Assembly (NCBI GenBank): GCA_019309245.1
Contig: JAFDGP010000190.1
Span: 1 to 5,252, forward strand
Direction of reading: 5' to 3'
DNA length: 5,252 nucleotides
DNA from: Deltaproteobacteria bacterium
GTDB taxonomy: Bacteria > Desulfobacterota > Desulfobacteria > Desulfobacterales > C00003060
Within the stretch, counting starts at the first letter, position 1; each line of letters starts with the position of its first letter. This document shows, piece by piece, positions 1 to 5,252 of this stretch. The notes under the pieces were generated by a model, which was not told where the DNA came from, searched no databases, and saw nothing but the letters and a program-made list of their open reading frames with translations. The position numbers and the translations under genes were made by a program.

Positions 1-2
1 TG

Positions 3-1736
3 ACCGCAAGCTCCCCGACACGCCTGGCACTGACCCTGGATGGCAAATATGACGCAATGCCTGTCCAGATTATTGGAACCTTTGGTGGTCTGGTCGGCCT
101 GACCGATCCGACCAGGGTCTGGTCGGTCTCGTTGACAGCCAAAGCACCCGTGGCCAACGTCACTATAAAGGGGATGATCCAGGATGTTTTACACGGCAAA
201 GGACTGACTCTCAACATTAAGGCAACAGGGGAGTCGGTTCAAAATCTTCTTGCATTGTTTCACGCACCAAATATTGCCGAAATGGGACCTTTCGAGATCG
301 CGGGGACCCTCACGGACAACCGTGGTACGCTGGCAGCCACGGAGCTGGCGCTGCAGATCAGTGTTGGCGGTACAACCCACCTGCGGCTCGCAGGCACAAT
401 CCAAGACATCGCAGGCCTGGAAGGGGTAGATACGAGATTTTCCATTGAGGGCAATGACGTCGCAGACCTGGAACCCTTTTTCAAAAAGCCATTGCCTTTC
501 CAAGGCGCATTTCATATGACTGCTCACGCTTTGAAACCGGCAAAGAAACCGTGGCGCTTTGTCGATCTTGCCGTAACCGCGGGAAAAAGTGTTCTCAAAG
601 GGTCTGCCGACCTGGATCTGAACGGCGAGCGGCCACAGCTCGCAGCCGATTTGTCCTTCCAGGTACTGGACCTTCGGCCTTTTTTGTCACGGCCTCAAGG
701 CGGGCCGCCCCCCCCTGTCACGGCGACGTGTAGGCCGGAAAAGAAAAGGGAAAAGGTCTTTTCCGATACACCGTTTTCATTCACAGGACTTCAAGAGCTC
801 AATGCAACCGTCGATCTTCGCGTTGATCAGACTTTGCTGCCATGGCTCGTTTTTGATGATCTCACAGCCCGTGCCGTCCTGCATGAAGGGCACCTGCAGG
901 TGCGTCCATTCAAAGGTACGGCCGGTGACGGCACAGTCGAGGCCTCTGTTGACCTGGAGGCCGGTCGGGACCCGCCGAAAATCGGCTTTGTATTGAATAC
1001 ACACCGGTTCGACCTGGGACAGGTGCTCAAAACCCTGGGAATCGAAGGCGTCCTGGAAGGAAAACTCGACGTGGAATTCGACTTGGCCGGCCAAGGCAAT
1101 TCCGTAGCGGCGCTCATGGCATCTCTCAACGGCACCGGCGTTGTTGTCATGGACCAGGGAAAGATCAATGACCGGATGATCGGATTGTTACGCGGCGGGC
1201 TAAAGGACATTATCCACATGATTTCCCAAGCGGAAAAACAAACCAAATACACGCAAATCAACTGCCTGGTGGTCGGGCTGGATATCACCCAGGGGCTGGT
1301 CCAAAGCACCGCCCTGGTGCTGGATACAAGTGATGTCACCCTTTCAGGCCATGGGGAAATCGACCTTGCAACCGAAGGCCTGGATGTCTCTTTGAAACCC
1401 ACACCCAAAAAGGGGGTCGGAATCAAGGGCCTGGGCAAACTCAGCCTGAGCCTGGGCCAGTTGACAAAACCCTTGAAACTGGGAGGCACTCTGGCAAATC
1501 CTTCGGTTGCCATTGACGCCTCTGGCACGATGCTGACTCTGGGAAAAGCCATCGGCGGCGTCGCGCTTCTTGGGCCGGTAGGACTGGCCGCAGCCCTGGC
1601 CGGCGGAAAGCTGGGCAATCAGGACCCCTGTGCCGCTGCAGTTCAGGCCGCCAAAGCCCGGAGTGCCCAGCCGCAGGCAGGCCGGGCGTACTCCCCGGAA
1701 AAAGGGGAAACCCAAGACACCCCCTCTGTTCCCTGA
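3..1736 (+). CDS. AsmA-family protein, C-terminal part (5' end outside the window)
   Basis: The frame is open from the first bases, so the gene begins upstream. 577 residues are visible, and the first internal ATG (57) is unlikely to be the true start. The protein is made of repeated beta-strand-type segments alternating polar and hydrophobic residues. Near its end it carries the typical AsmA C-terminal block: a segment around visible residues 376-400 (NGTGVVVMDQGKINDRMIG), then DITQGLVQSTALVLDTSDVT, then SGHGEIDLATEGLDVSLKPTP, then KPLKLGGTLANPSVAID. Family knowledge: AsmA-like proteins are large inner-membrane-anchored periplasmic proteins that affect outer-membrane assembly and, for several members, lipid transfer between membranes. 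The membrane anchor would lie in the missing N-terminus. A linker at about visible 230-250 contains four consecutive prolines, encoded by a run of eight C. The tail has a hydrophobic Gly/Ala/Leu segment (about 508-535) followed by a polar end. The substrate cannot be told. The family call is fairly sure. Confidence 0.82.
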   Translation, partial: TASSPTRLALTLDGKYDAMPVQIIGTFGGLVGLTDPTRVWSVSLTAKAPVANVTIKGMIQDVLHGKGLTLNIKATGESVQNLLALFHAPNIAEMGPFEIAGTLTDNRGTLAATELALQISVGGTTHLRLAGTIQDIAGLEGVDTRFSIEGNDVADLEPFFKKPLPFQGAFHMTAHALKPAKKPWRFVDLAVTAGKSVLKGSADLDLNGERPQLAADLSFQVLDLRPFLSRPQGGPPPPVTATCRPEKKREKVFSDTPFSFTGLQELNATVDLRVDQTLLPWLVFDDLTARAVLHEGHLQVRPFKGTAGDGTVEASVDLEAGRDPPKIGFVLNTHRFDLGQVLKTLGIEGVLEGKLDVEFDLAGQGNSVAALMASLNGTGVVVMDQGKINDRMIGLLRGGLKDIIHMISQAEKQTKYTQINCLVVGLDITQGLVQSTALVLDTSDVTLSGHGEIDLATEGLDVSLKPTPKKGVGIKGLGKLSLSLGQLTKPLKLGGTLANPSVAIDASGTMLTLGKAIGGVALLGPVGLAAALAGGKLGNQDPCAAAVQAAKARSAQPQAGRAYSPEKGETQDTPSVP

Positions 1737-1810
1737 TCATATCCCCGATCTTTTTGGGCGGCCGATAAGAAATCACATGGATGCAGGCACGGTCCATAAT
1801 TAACAGATTT

Positions 1811-1838
1811 TATTTGACAAAATTCGCTGAAACAAATA
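1811..1838. promoter_or_regulatory. Inverted repeat overlapping the promoter (possible operator)
   Basis: TATTTG (1811-1816) and its reverse complement CAAATA (1833-1838) are separated by 16 bp, so the half-sites are 22 bp apart centre to centre, about two helical turns. The left arm overlaps the -35 box and the right arm reaches into the -10 box, the position expected for a repressor site. The arms are short and AT-rich, so chance is a real alternative. Confidence 0.25.
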
Positions 1839-1842
1839 TTTT
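1814..1842 (+). promoter_or_regulatory. Putative sigma70-type promoter
   Basis: A perfect -35 box TTGACA (1814-1819) is followed after exactly 17 bp by TATTTT (1837-1842). This matches the TATAAT consensus at four of six positions, including the important second A and last T. It lies in the most AT-rich part of the intergenic region and points toward the histidine kinase gene. Transcription would start near 1849, giving a leader of about 165 nt. The call comes from inspection only, but the -35 box and spacing are ideal. Confidence 0.6.
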
Positions 1843-1848
1843 GGACTC

Positions 1849-2013
1849 GTGTATCATCGACCTTGAGCACTCAGGGCGAGAATGCAAAAGATTACACCGT
1901 GTCCAGCGCGGCTTGCGTGTGTGATCTAAGCCGTCACGGTCATGGATGATGCGCAGAGTCAAAGACAACGCATCCCGAGGAAACCCCTGGCCCATAGATA
2001 CCCTTAATGGCTT
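1849..2013 (+). promoter_or_regulatory. Structured 5' leader of the histidine kinase gene
   Basis: Three stem-loops can be drawn in the predicted transcript. H1 is 1861-1866 with 1871-1876 (CCTTGA/TCAGGG, one G-U pair, 4-nt loop). H2 is a two-part hairpin: outer stem ACCGTG/CACGGT (1896-1901 with 1935-1940) enclosing inner stem CGGCTT/AAGCCG (1909-1914 with 1928-1933), with a 7-nt by 1-nt internal loop and a 13-nt apical loop. H3 is GATGCG/CGCATC (1948-1953 with 1969-1974), with a small GTC-AAA-GAC element in its loop. Just before the start codon a weak bulged pairing of GCCCAT (1990-1995) with ATGGC (2007-2011) is possible. No T-run follows any stem, so none looks like a terminator. I could not match it to a riboswitch class I know, including the c-di-GMP types. 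A cis-regulatory RNA acting on translation is one reading. Chance pairing is the other. Confidence 0.35.
1882..1929 (+). other. Candidate 15-codon upstream ORF in the leader
   Basis: ATG at 1882 is preceded by AGGG (1873-1876) at 5-nt spacing and opens a frame encoding MQKITPCPARLACVI, with a TAA stop at 1927-1929. The frame runs through the 5' arms of hairpin H2, and its stop lies at the inner 3' arm, so a translating ribosome would melt that hairpin. This arrangement resembles leader-peptide control. The peptide has no run of one amino acid, however, and an ORF this short can occur by chance. Confidence 0.2.
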
Positions 2014-3372
2014 ATGGACAACTTTGATGCCATCCTCAACCGGGTTAAAGAAAAGCAGCAAGATTATGCCAGTTATGACTTTACGAAGCTGGAAATGGCT
2101 GCCCTAAACACCTTTTTTGATCTGGCGCAAGAATACGATGACCTGAAAAACCTCTATCTGGTCTGTGTCACGGTTCCCCATGTTTTCATGGATATTGAAA
2201 GCACCCTTTATCTGATCGATCCCAAAACGCAAACGATCGTTCCTGCCGCCAGCAGCCGAAACGGCCTGGCGGCCCGGCAGGACGACTGCCCCCCCTTTAT
2301 CAAGATTACGGACACGGCTTATCAACACGACTCTTCCTATGTCGTGCCCATCCATGGCAAAAGGACCCCTACCAGCCGGCTCCTCTTTCATGGAACCGGC
2401 AATCTGATCGGCATCTTTGAAGCCGCTCGCGATACAGAATTTTCCGAGATGGAGCGTTTTTTCATTCAAAAATATGTCAACCGTGTCGGCTATAACCTTT
2501 ACAACAAGACGTTGGCCGAGCAAAACATACAACACCTCAAATTCATCAATAACCTGGTAGCCGACATCGAACACAATGTGATTGTGCCCAATTTGCGCTA
2601 CAAGGTCTACTTCAGACAGATCCGAAGATATCTGACGGCAAACAAGGGCATCGAAAACGAACTTGAAGGCCTCATGGAGGCACTTAAATCCCAGGATCGA
2701 GACCTGTACGCCAAGCTCAGCGCGATTGTGGAGGGCATGGAGGTCATCAACCGGAATATATTTGACCACCAGGAAAAGATTGAACGACATTATAAAAATA
2801 CCAGCCTCTTTCTGGAAAGCCTGTTCAGACCGGACCATTTCGTGTTTGGAGAGTACATTCTCAAGAAACGGCCGTGGTCTTTGTGGAAAGATATCGTTTT
2901 GCCTCAGTTAGACCGATATGCGGATCGTTTTTCCAAACAGGGCATCAAGGTTACCCACACGATAGCCGATGAAAAAGCGCAAGATGACGTATCGGTCAAA
3001 GTCGATAAAGGGTTGCTGGCTCAGGTCGTAGCAAACCTGCTGTCTAATGCGGCAAAGTATGCCGAACCGGCTCCGAACCCATCAGGAAGAATGGAAAAAC
3101 GGGTCGATTGCCGGGCTCGGGTATTGGAAAACTTTTTCGGGCAGGGGCACCACGGCGTTCGTTTTCAGGTCTTTTCGTCAGGGGATCCTATTATGAATGA
3201 AGACAGCGAACGGGTCTTCGATGAAGGCTACCGGTTGACCCAGAACAATCCGGTCAGCGGAAAAGGACACGGACTTCATTTTGTCAAAAACGTGGTCGAA
3301 GTACACGGGGGTATCGTCGGTCACAAGGCCAAGGACAACGGCAATGAATTTTATTTCGTCATCCCGGCCTAG
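2014..3372 (+). CDS. Soluble sensor histidine kinase with GAF-like input domain
   Basis: This 452-residue protein has no signal peptide or membrane segment, so it should be a cytoplasmic sensor kinase that autophosphorylates on His and passes phosphate to a response regulator. In order it shows: a GAF-like sensor region (about 25-160, including the strand STLYLIDPKTQTIVPAA); a helical dimerisation region with the candidate phospho-acceptor H187 in DIEHNVIVPN; a long coiled stretch (about 195-275); and a HATPase domain with N box NLLSNAAKY (341-349), an unusual G1 box VFSSGDPI (386-393), F box VFDEGY (401-406) and G2 box GKGHGL (416-421). The Asp usual in G1 is replaced by Ser (388). The start at 2014 is the first possible in frame, because a TAA lies six bases upstream (2005-2007). 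It has no clear Shine-Dalgarno sequence. A leader with a promoter at 1814 precedes it, and its 3' end overlaps the transglycosylase gene. No response regulator is in the window, so its partner and signal are unknown. The kinase call is firm. Confidence 0.86.
   Translation: MDNFDAILNRVKEKQQDYASYDFTKLEMAALNTFFDLAQEYDDLKNLYLVCVTVPHVFMDIESTLYLIDPKTQTIVPAASSRNGLAARQDDCPPFIKITDTAYQHDSSYVVPIHGKRTPTSRLLFHGTGNLIGIFEAARDTEFSEMERFFIQKYVNRVGYNLYNKTLAEQNIQHLKFINNLVADIEHNVIVPNLRYKVYFRQIRRYLTANKGIENELEGLMEALKSQDRDLYAKLSAIVEGMEVINRNIFDHQEKIERHYKNTSLFLESLFRPDHFVFGEYILKKRPWSLWKDIVLPQLDRYADRFSKQGIKVTHTIADEKAQDDVSVKVDKGLLAQVVANLLSNAAKYAEPAPNPSGRMEKRVDCRARVLENFFGQGHHGVRFQVFSSGDPIMNEDSERVFDEGYRLTQNNPVSGKGHGLHFVKNVVEVHGGIVGHKAKDNGNEFYFVIPA
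3331..3335 (+). promoter_or_regulatory. Ribosome binding site inside the kinase gene, deciding the start at 3344
   Basis: AAGGA lies 8 nt before ATG 3344, within the last codons of the kinase gene. The other in-frame candidates, ATG 3281 and ATG 3419, have no comparable site. Translation of the transglycosylase from inside the kinase gene implies coupling of the two. Confidence 0.5.
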
Positions 3373-4261
3373 CGGGCGGGCAACGCTGTCGGGTTGGAAG
3401 CGCCCCGCAGCCTGGGCGATGGTTCTATGGTTTTTCCCGGCCGCTGTCCTTTTTGCCAAAACGCCGGCAGGATTCGCCCCTTATCAAGCTCTCCAGGCAC
3501 GGCTGGTACGGGAGGGTTTTAACCACAACTTTGTCAGGACGCTGTATTCCAATCCACAAGCCGTCTTTGATTCAAAGGGAATCACGGCCTATTTCCTGCA
3601 CCGAGAATCCGCACTGGATTACAGCCGGTTTCTGTCCGGCAGGCCCATCCGCCAAGCCTTGGCCTATTTGGACGATCATGCCGATGAGCTGCAAAATGCC
3701 CGGAAACATTACGGGGTCTCCGGAGAAATCATCACGGCCATCCTGCTGGTCGAATCCCGACTGGGGACCTCGGTAGGAAGACACCCGGTGTTTGTCACGC
3801 TGTCGAACATGGCGGCTGTCGGGGATGAAAAGACCCGGGATATTGTATGGAACACCTATGTGAAGAAGAAGGCCTCCACGTCCAAAAAAAATTTTGACGC
3901 CTGGGCGGCCAGAAAGTCGAAGTGGGCTTTTGACGAGCTCAAGGCCTATCTGACATATATCCAAACGCAGGGGCTGGATGCCTTTTCCATGCGGGGATCT
4001 TATGCCGGGGCCCTGGGGTTCGCCCAGTTCGTGCCGTCAAGTGTGCTCACATTCGGCGTTGATGGTGACCGAGACGGGCGGGTCAATCTGTATCAACATC
4101 GCGACGCCATTGAGAGCGTAGCCAATTATCTCCAACGACATGGGTGGAAGCCTGATCTGAATCGAAAGGAGGCCTTTCGAATCCTGCTGCGTTACAATAA
4201 CAGCGCTTACTATGCAAATACGATACTGGACGTGGCCGACCGGCTTTCCAGGGCTCGTTGA
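3344..4261 (+). CDS. mltB: MltB-type lytic murein transglycosylase (SLT_2 / GH103)
   Basis: This 305-residue exported enzyme is predicted to cleave the MurNAc-GlcNAc bond of peptidoglycan in the periplasm, leaving a 1,6-anhydroMurNAc end. With the start at 3344, a basic n-region (R8, R12, K19, R20) precedes a hydrophobic core (about 22-38), with likely cleavage after VLFA (A38). Starting at 3419 would remove the basic residues, which argues for 3344. There is no lipobox Cys, unlike E. coli MltB. The catalytic Glu is E137 in ILLVESRLG, matching the VETRWG motif of MltB. Further family motifs are RGSYAGALGFAQFVPSS (about 217-233), an EF-hand-like loop DGDRDGRVNLYQHRD (240-254) corresponding to the calcium site of MltB, and AIESVANYLQRHGW (255-268). 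A late RYNNSAYYA motif (about 293-301) also fits. The length is slightly below the usual 320-360. It overlaps the kinase gene by 29 nt, so translational coupling is likely. The family call is firm. The start is the least certain point, and the symbol is given at family level. Confidence 0.88.
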   Translation: MNFISSSRPSGRATLSGWKRPAAWAMVLWFFPAAVLFAKTPAGFAPYQALQARLVREGFNHNFVRTLYSNPQAVFDSKGITAYFLHRESALDYSRFLSGRPIRQALAYLDDHADELQNARKHYGVSGEIITAILLVESRLGTSVGRHPVFVTLSNMAAVGDEKTRDIVWNTYVKKKASTSKKNFDAWAARKSKWAFDELKAYLTYIQTQGLDAFSMRGSYAGALGFAQFVPSSVLTFGVDGDRDGRVNLYQHRDAIESVANYLQRHGWKPDLNRKEAFRILLRYNNSAYYANTILDVADRLSRAR

Positions 4262-4339
4262 GGCATCTGCCATTTGCACCGGTCTTCCTGATGATCGCTG
4301 ATTTTTTACAGATGATCTTGGAGAAAAAACAGGATTGAG

Positions 4340-4540
4340 ATGAAATTTCACACCCTGCTGTTTATATTTTTTGTCCTTTTTATTCCGACTCTCTGGTCGA
4401 TTGTGCATGTCGCCTACCGCGACTTCGGTTCCATTAAGAAAAAGGCGCTTTGGGGGTGCTTTGTCGTCTTTGTTCCACCCATTGGCGGAATTGTGTATCT
4501 AGTGGTGTATTACATCGGAAAAATCCGGTCGAGGCAGTGA
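4340..4540 (+). CDS. Small two-helix membrane protein, PLDc_N-like
   Basis: This 66-residue protein has two hydrophobic segments (about 5-25 and 37-59) joined by a short basic linker, RDFGSIKKK, and ends in the basic tail KIRSRQ. The pattern of W19, then K35-A-L-W38, then PPIGGIVYLV (46-55) matches the PLDc_N domain, normally found at the N-terminus of cardiolipin-synthase-type phospholipase D proteins and also as stand-alone small proteins. No HKD catalytic part follows, so it is not an enzyme by itself. Its function is unknown. A good ribosome site, AGGA (4331-4334), lies 5 nt before the ATG. The gene sits 78 nt after the transglycosylase and 25 nt before the CNBD-PilZ gene, so it probably belongs to the same transcript. 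The positive-inside rule would put the linker and its flanking basic residues in the cytoplasm, but both the linker and the tail are basic, so the topology is unclear. Confidence 0.72.
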   Translation: MKFHTLLFIFFVLFIPTLWSIVHVAYRDFGSIKKKALWGCFVVFVPPIGGIVYLVVYYIGKIRSRQ

Positions 4541-4553
4541 CTTCAAACCAGGA

Positions 4554-4559
4554 AGAGGA
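4554..4559 (+). promoter_or_regulatory. Ribosome binding site selecting ATG 4566 over ATG 4561
   Basis: AGAGGA ends 6 nt before ATG 4566, which opens the CNBD-PilZ frame. The overlapping ATG at 4561 is only 1 nt from the site, and its frame gives no recognisable protein. This fixes the start at 4566. Confidence 0.65.
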
Positions 4560-4565
4560 CATGCC

Positions 4566-5252
4566 ATGTTTAATATCGCAGGCGAAGAAAGCTATCACCA
4601 TGGTGAAATCATCTTCAAAGAGGGAAGCTCTGGCGACTGGGTCTACGTGGTTCAGTCCGGAGCAGTGGAAATCTCCAAGACCATCCATGGACACAAGTAT
4701 GTGATCGAGGTCCTGGAAAAAGGGGATATCTTCGGCGAGGTAGGCTTTATCGGCGGTATGGGGCGTATCGCCACCGCCCAGGCCGTGGGAGAAACCACGA
4801 TCGGCATTATCGACCGGGACTTTCTGACCTCGGAGTTCAACAAACTTTCCGAAGACTTCCGGTTGATCCTGGTGGCCGTGGCCCAGAGGGTCAAGAAGAT
4901 GACCGACAGGGCCACCGAATATACGGTACGAAAAGCGCCCCGGGTCTCGAAGGTCCTGCCCGTGATGTTCAAGTTTCAAGACAAGGTGATCAAGGGTTAC
5001 CTGGGCAACATGAGCACCTGGGGGCTTTTTATCAGGACGGACAGCCCGTTGAACCCCGGCCACAAGTTCTCGTTGAAGCTTGATCTTCCGGGCATAAAAG
5101 AGACCTTGAAGCTCAGATGTGAGGTAGTGTGGAGCAGGTCCCAGCCGGAAGGGCCGCATCGCCCGCCGGGGATGGGAATCAAATTCCGCGATATTGACAT
5201 GAAGGACTATCGCATCCTGAAAGAATACATCAAAGAACAGGGAGTGGACGAA
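4566..5252 (+). CDS. Cyclic-nucleotide-binding domain fused to PilZ domain (3' end outside the window)
   Basis: 229 residues are visible with no stop, so the gene runs off the window, though the PilZ domain looks nearly complete. Residues 1-112 form a CNBD: HHGEIIFKEGSSGDWVYVVQSGAVEIS (11-37), then the phosphate-binding cassette FGEVGFIGGMGRIAT (56-70), with E58 and R67 in the positions that contact the ribose and phosphate of cAMP or cGMP. A linker helix (about 95-118) leads to PilZ (about 120-225). There RKAPR (122-126) fits RxxxR and NMSTWG (148-153) fits [D/N]xSxxG, the two c-di-GMP-binding motifs, followed by EVVWSR (186-191) and GMGIKF (202-207). There is no helix-turn-helix, so it is not a CRP-type transcription factor. 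By inference it is a cytoplasmic adaptor that senses cNMP and c-di-GMP and acts through protein contacts. Its targets are unknown. It follows the small membrane protein by 25 nt with a strong ribosome site. The domain calls are firm. Ligand binding is predicted only. Confidence 0.88.
   Translation, partial: MFNIAGEESYHHGEIIFKEGSSGDWVYVVQSGAVEISKTIHGHKYVIEVLEKGDIFGEVGFIGGMGRIATAQAVGETTIGIIDRDFLTSEFNKLSEDFRLILVAVAQRVKKMTDRATEYTVRKAPRVSKVLPVMFKFQDKVIKGYLGNMSTWGLFIRTDSPLNPGHKFSLKLDLPGIKETLKLRCEVVWSRSQPEGPHRPPGMGIKFRDIDMKDYRILKEYIKEQGVDE

Noticed and set aside
827..1618. Long open frame on the - strand (263 codons) inside the AsmA-family gene
   Set aside because: Its translation is rich in Pro, Ser and Arg with no recognisable domain, while the + strand frame shows clear AsmA motifs. 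It is a shadow of the real gene.
1737..1775. Possible terminator after the AsmA-family gene (CCC, T-run, GGG near 1744-1758)
   Set aside because: Only three base pairs can form, and the T-run lies in the loop rather than after the stem.
1920..1938. CRP-like site TGTGA...TCACG in the leader
   Set aside because: The half-sites are 9 bp apart instead of 6 and lie downstream of the promoter. The pairing is better explained as part of hairpin H2.
1849..2013. c-di-GMP riboswitch, suggested by the PilZ gene downstream
   Set aside because: The conserved strings of the type I element around its two stems are not present. Only scattered short matches were seen.
2104..2838. Long open frame on the - strand (244 codons) opposite the kinase gene
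   Set aside because: It lies opposite a firm histidine kinase and gives no recognisable domain order.
3281..3343. Start of the transglycosylase at ATG 3281
   Set aside because: It would add 21 residues in front of an already long signal n-region, with no ribosome site and a 92-nt overlap. ATG 3344 with AAGGA fits better.
4262..4339. Terminator or promoter in the 78-nt gap after the transglycosylase gene
   Set aside because: A T6 run (4302-4307) has no stem before it, and TTGCAC (4274-4279) has no convincing -10 box. A direct repeat GATGATC (4290-4296 and 4311-4317) is present but too short to interpret.
4434..5159. Long open frame on the - strand (241 codons) opposite the CNBD-PilZ gene
   Set aside because: The + strand encodes unmistakable CNBD and PilZ motifs with a good ribosome site. 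The reverse frame matches nothing.

Overview
The window is a protein-coding stretch of a bacterial chromosome, with every supported gene on the + strand. Base composition is moderately GC-rich, apart from an AT-rich patch near 1800-1845. The content is cell-envelope and signalling: an AsmA-family protein, a GAF-type sensor kinase, an MltB-type lytic transglycosylase, a small PLDc_N membrane protein and a cyclic-nucleotide-binding/PilZ fusion. The protein style, above all the PilZ subtype and the kinase, resembles Desulfobacterota (sulfate-reducing delta-proteobacteria) or a related Gram-negative. That placement is an inference from protein character, not from a marker gene.

Layout: 3-1736 is the C-terminal part of an AsmA-family protein whose start lies upstream of the window. 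1737-2013 (277 bp) is the only sizeable non-coding stretch. It holds a good sigma70-type promoter (TTGACA, 17 bp, TATTTT at 1814-1842), a 6-bp inverted repeat straddling it, and a roughly 165-nt transcribed leader. The leader can form three hairpins and contains two very short candidate upstream ORFs. 2014-3372 encodes a soluble sensor histidine kinase with no response regulator in view. 3344-4261 encodes a secreted MltB-like transglycosylase that overlaps the kinase gene by 29 nt. 4340-4540 encodes a 66-residue two-helix membrane protein. 4566 to the end of the window encodes a cNMP-binding domain fused to PilZ, and no stop is reached.

From 2014 onward the genes are tightly packed (a 29-nt overlap, then gaps of 78 and 25 nt) with no terminator visible between them. 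They could be one operon driven from 1814. Read together they suggest a module linking signal perception (kinase, cyclic nucleotide and c-di-GMP binding) to envelope remodelling (peptidoglycan cleavage). The link is inferred from gene order only. The points most worth a second look are the dual-nucleotide CNBD-PilZ protein, in which both binding motifs look intact, and the structured leader before a kinase gene that lacks a Shine-Dalgarno sequence.
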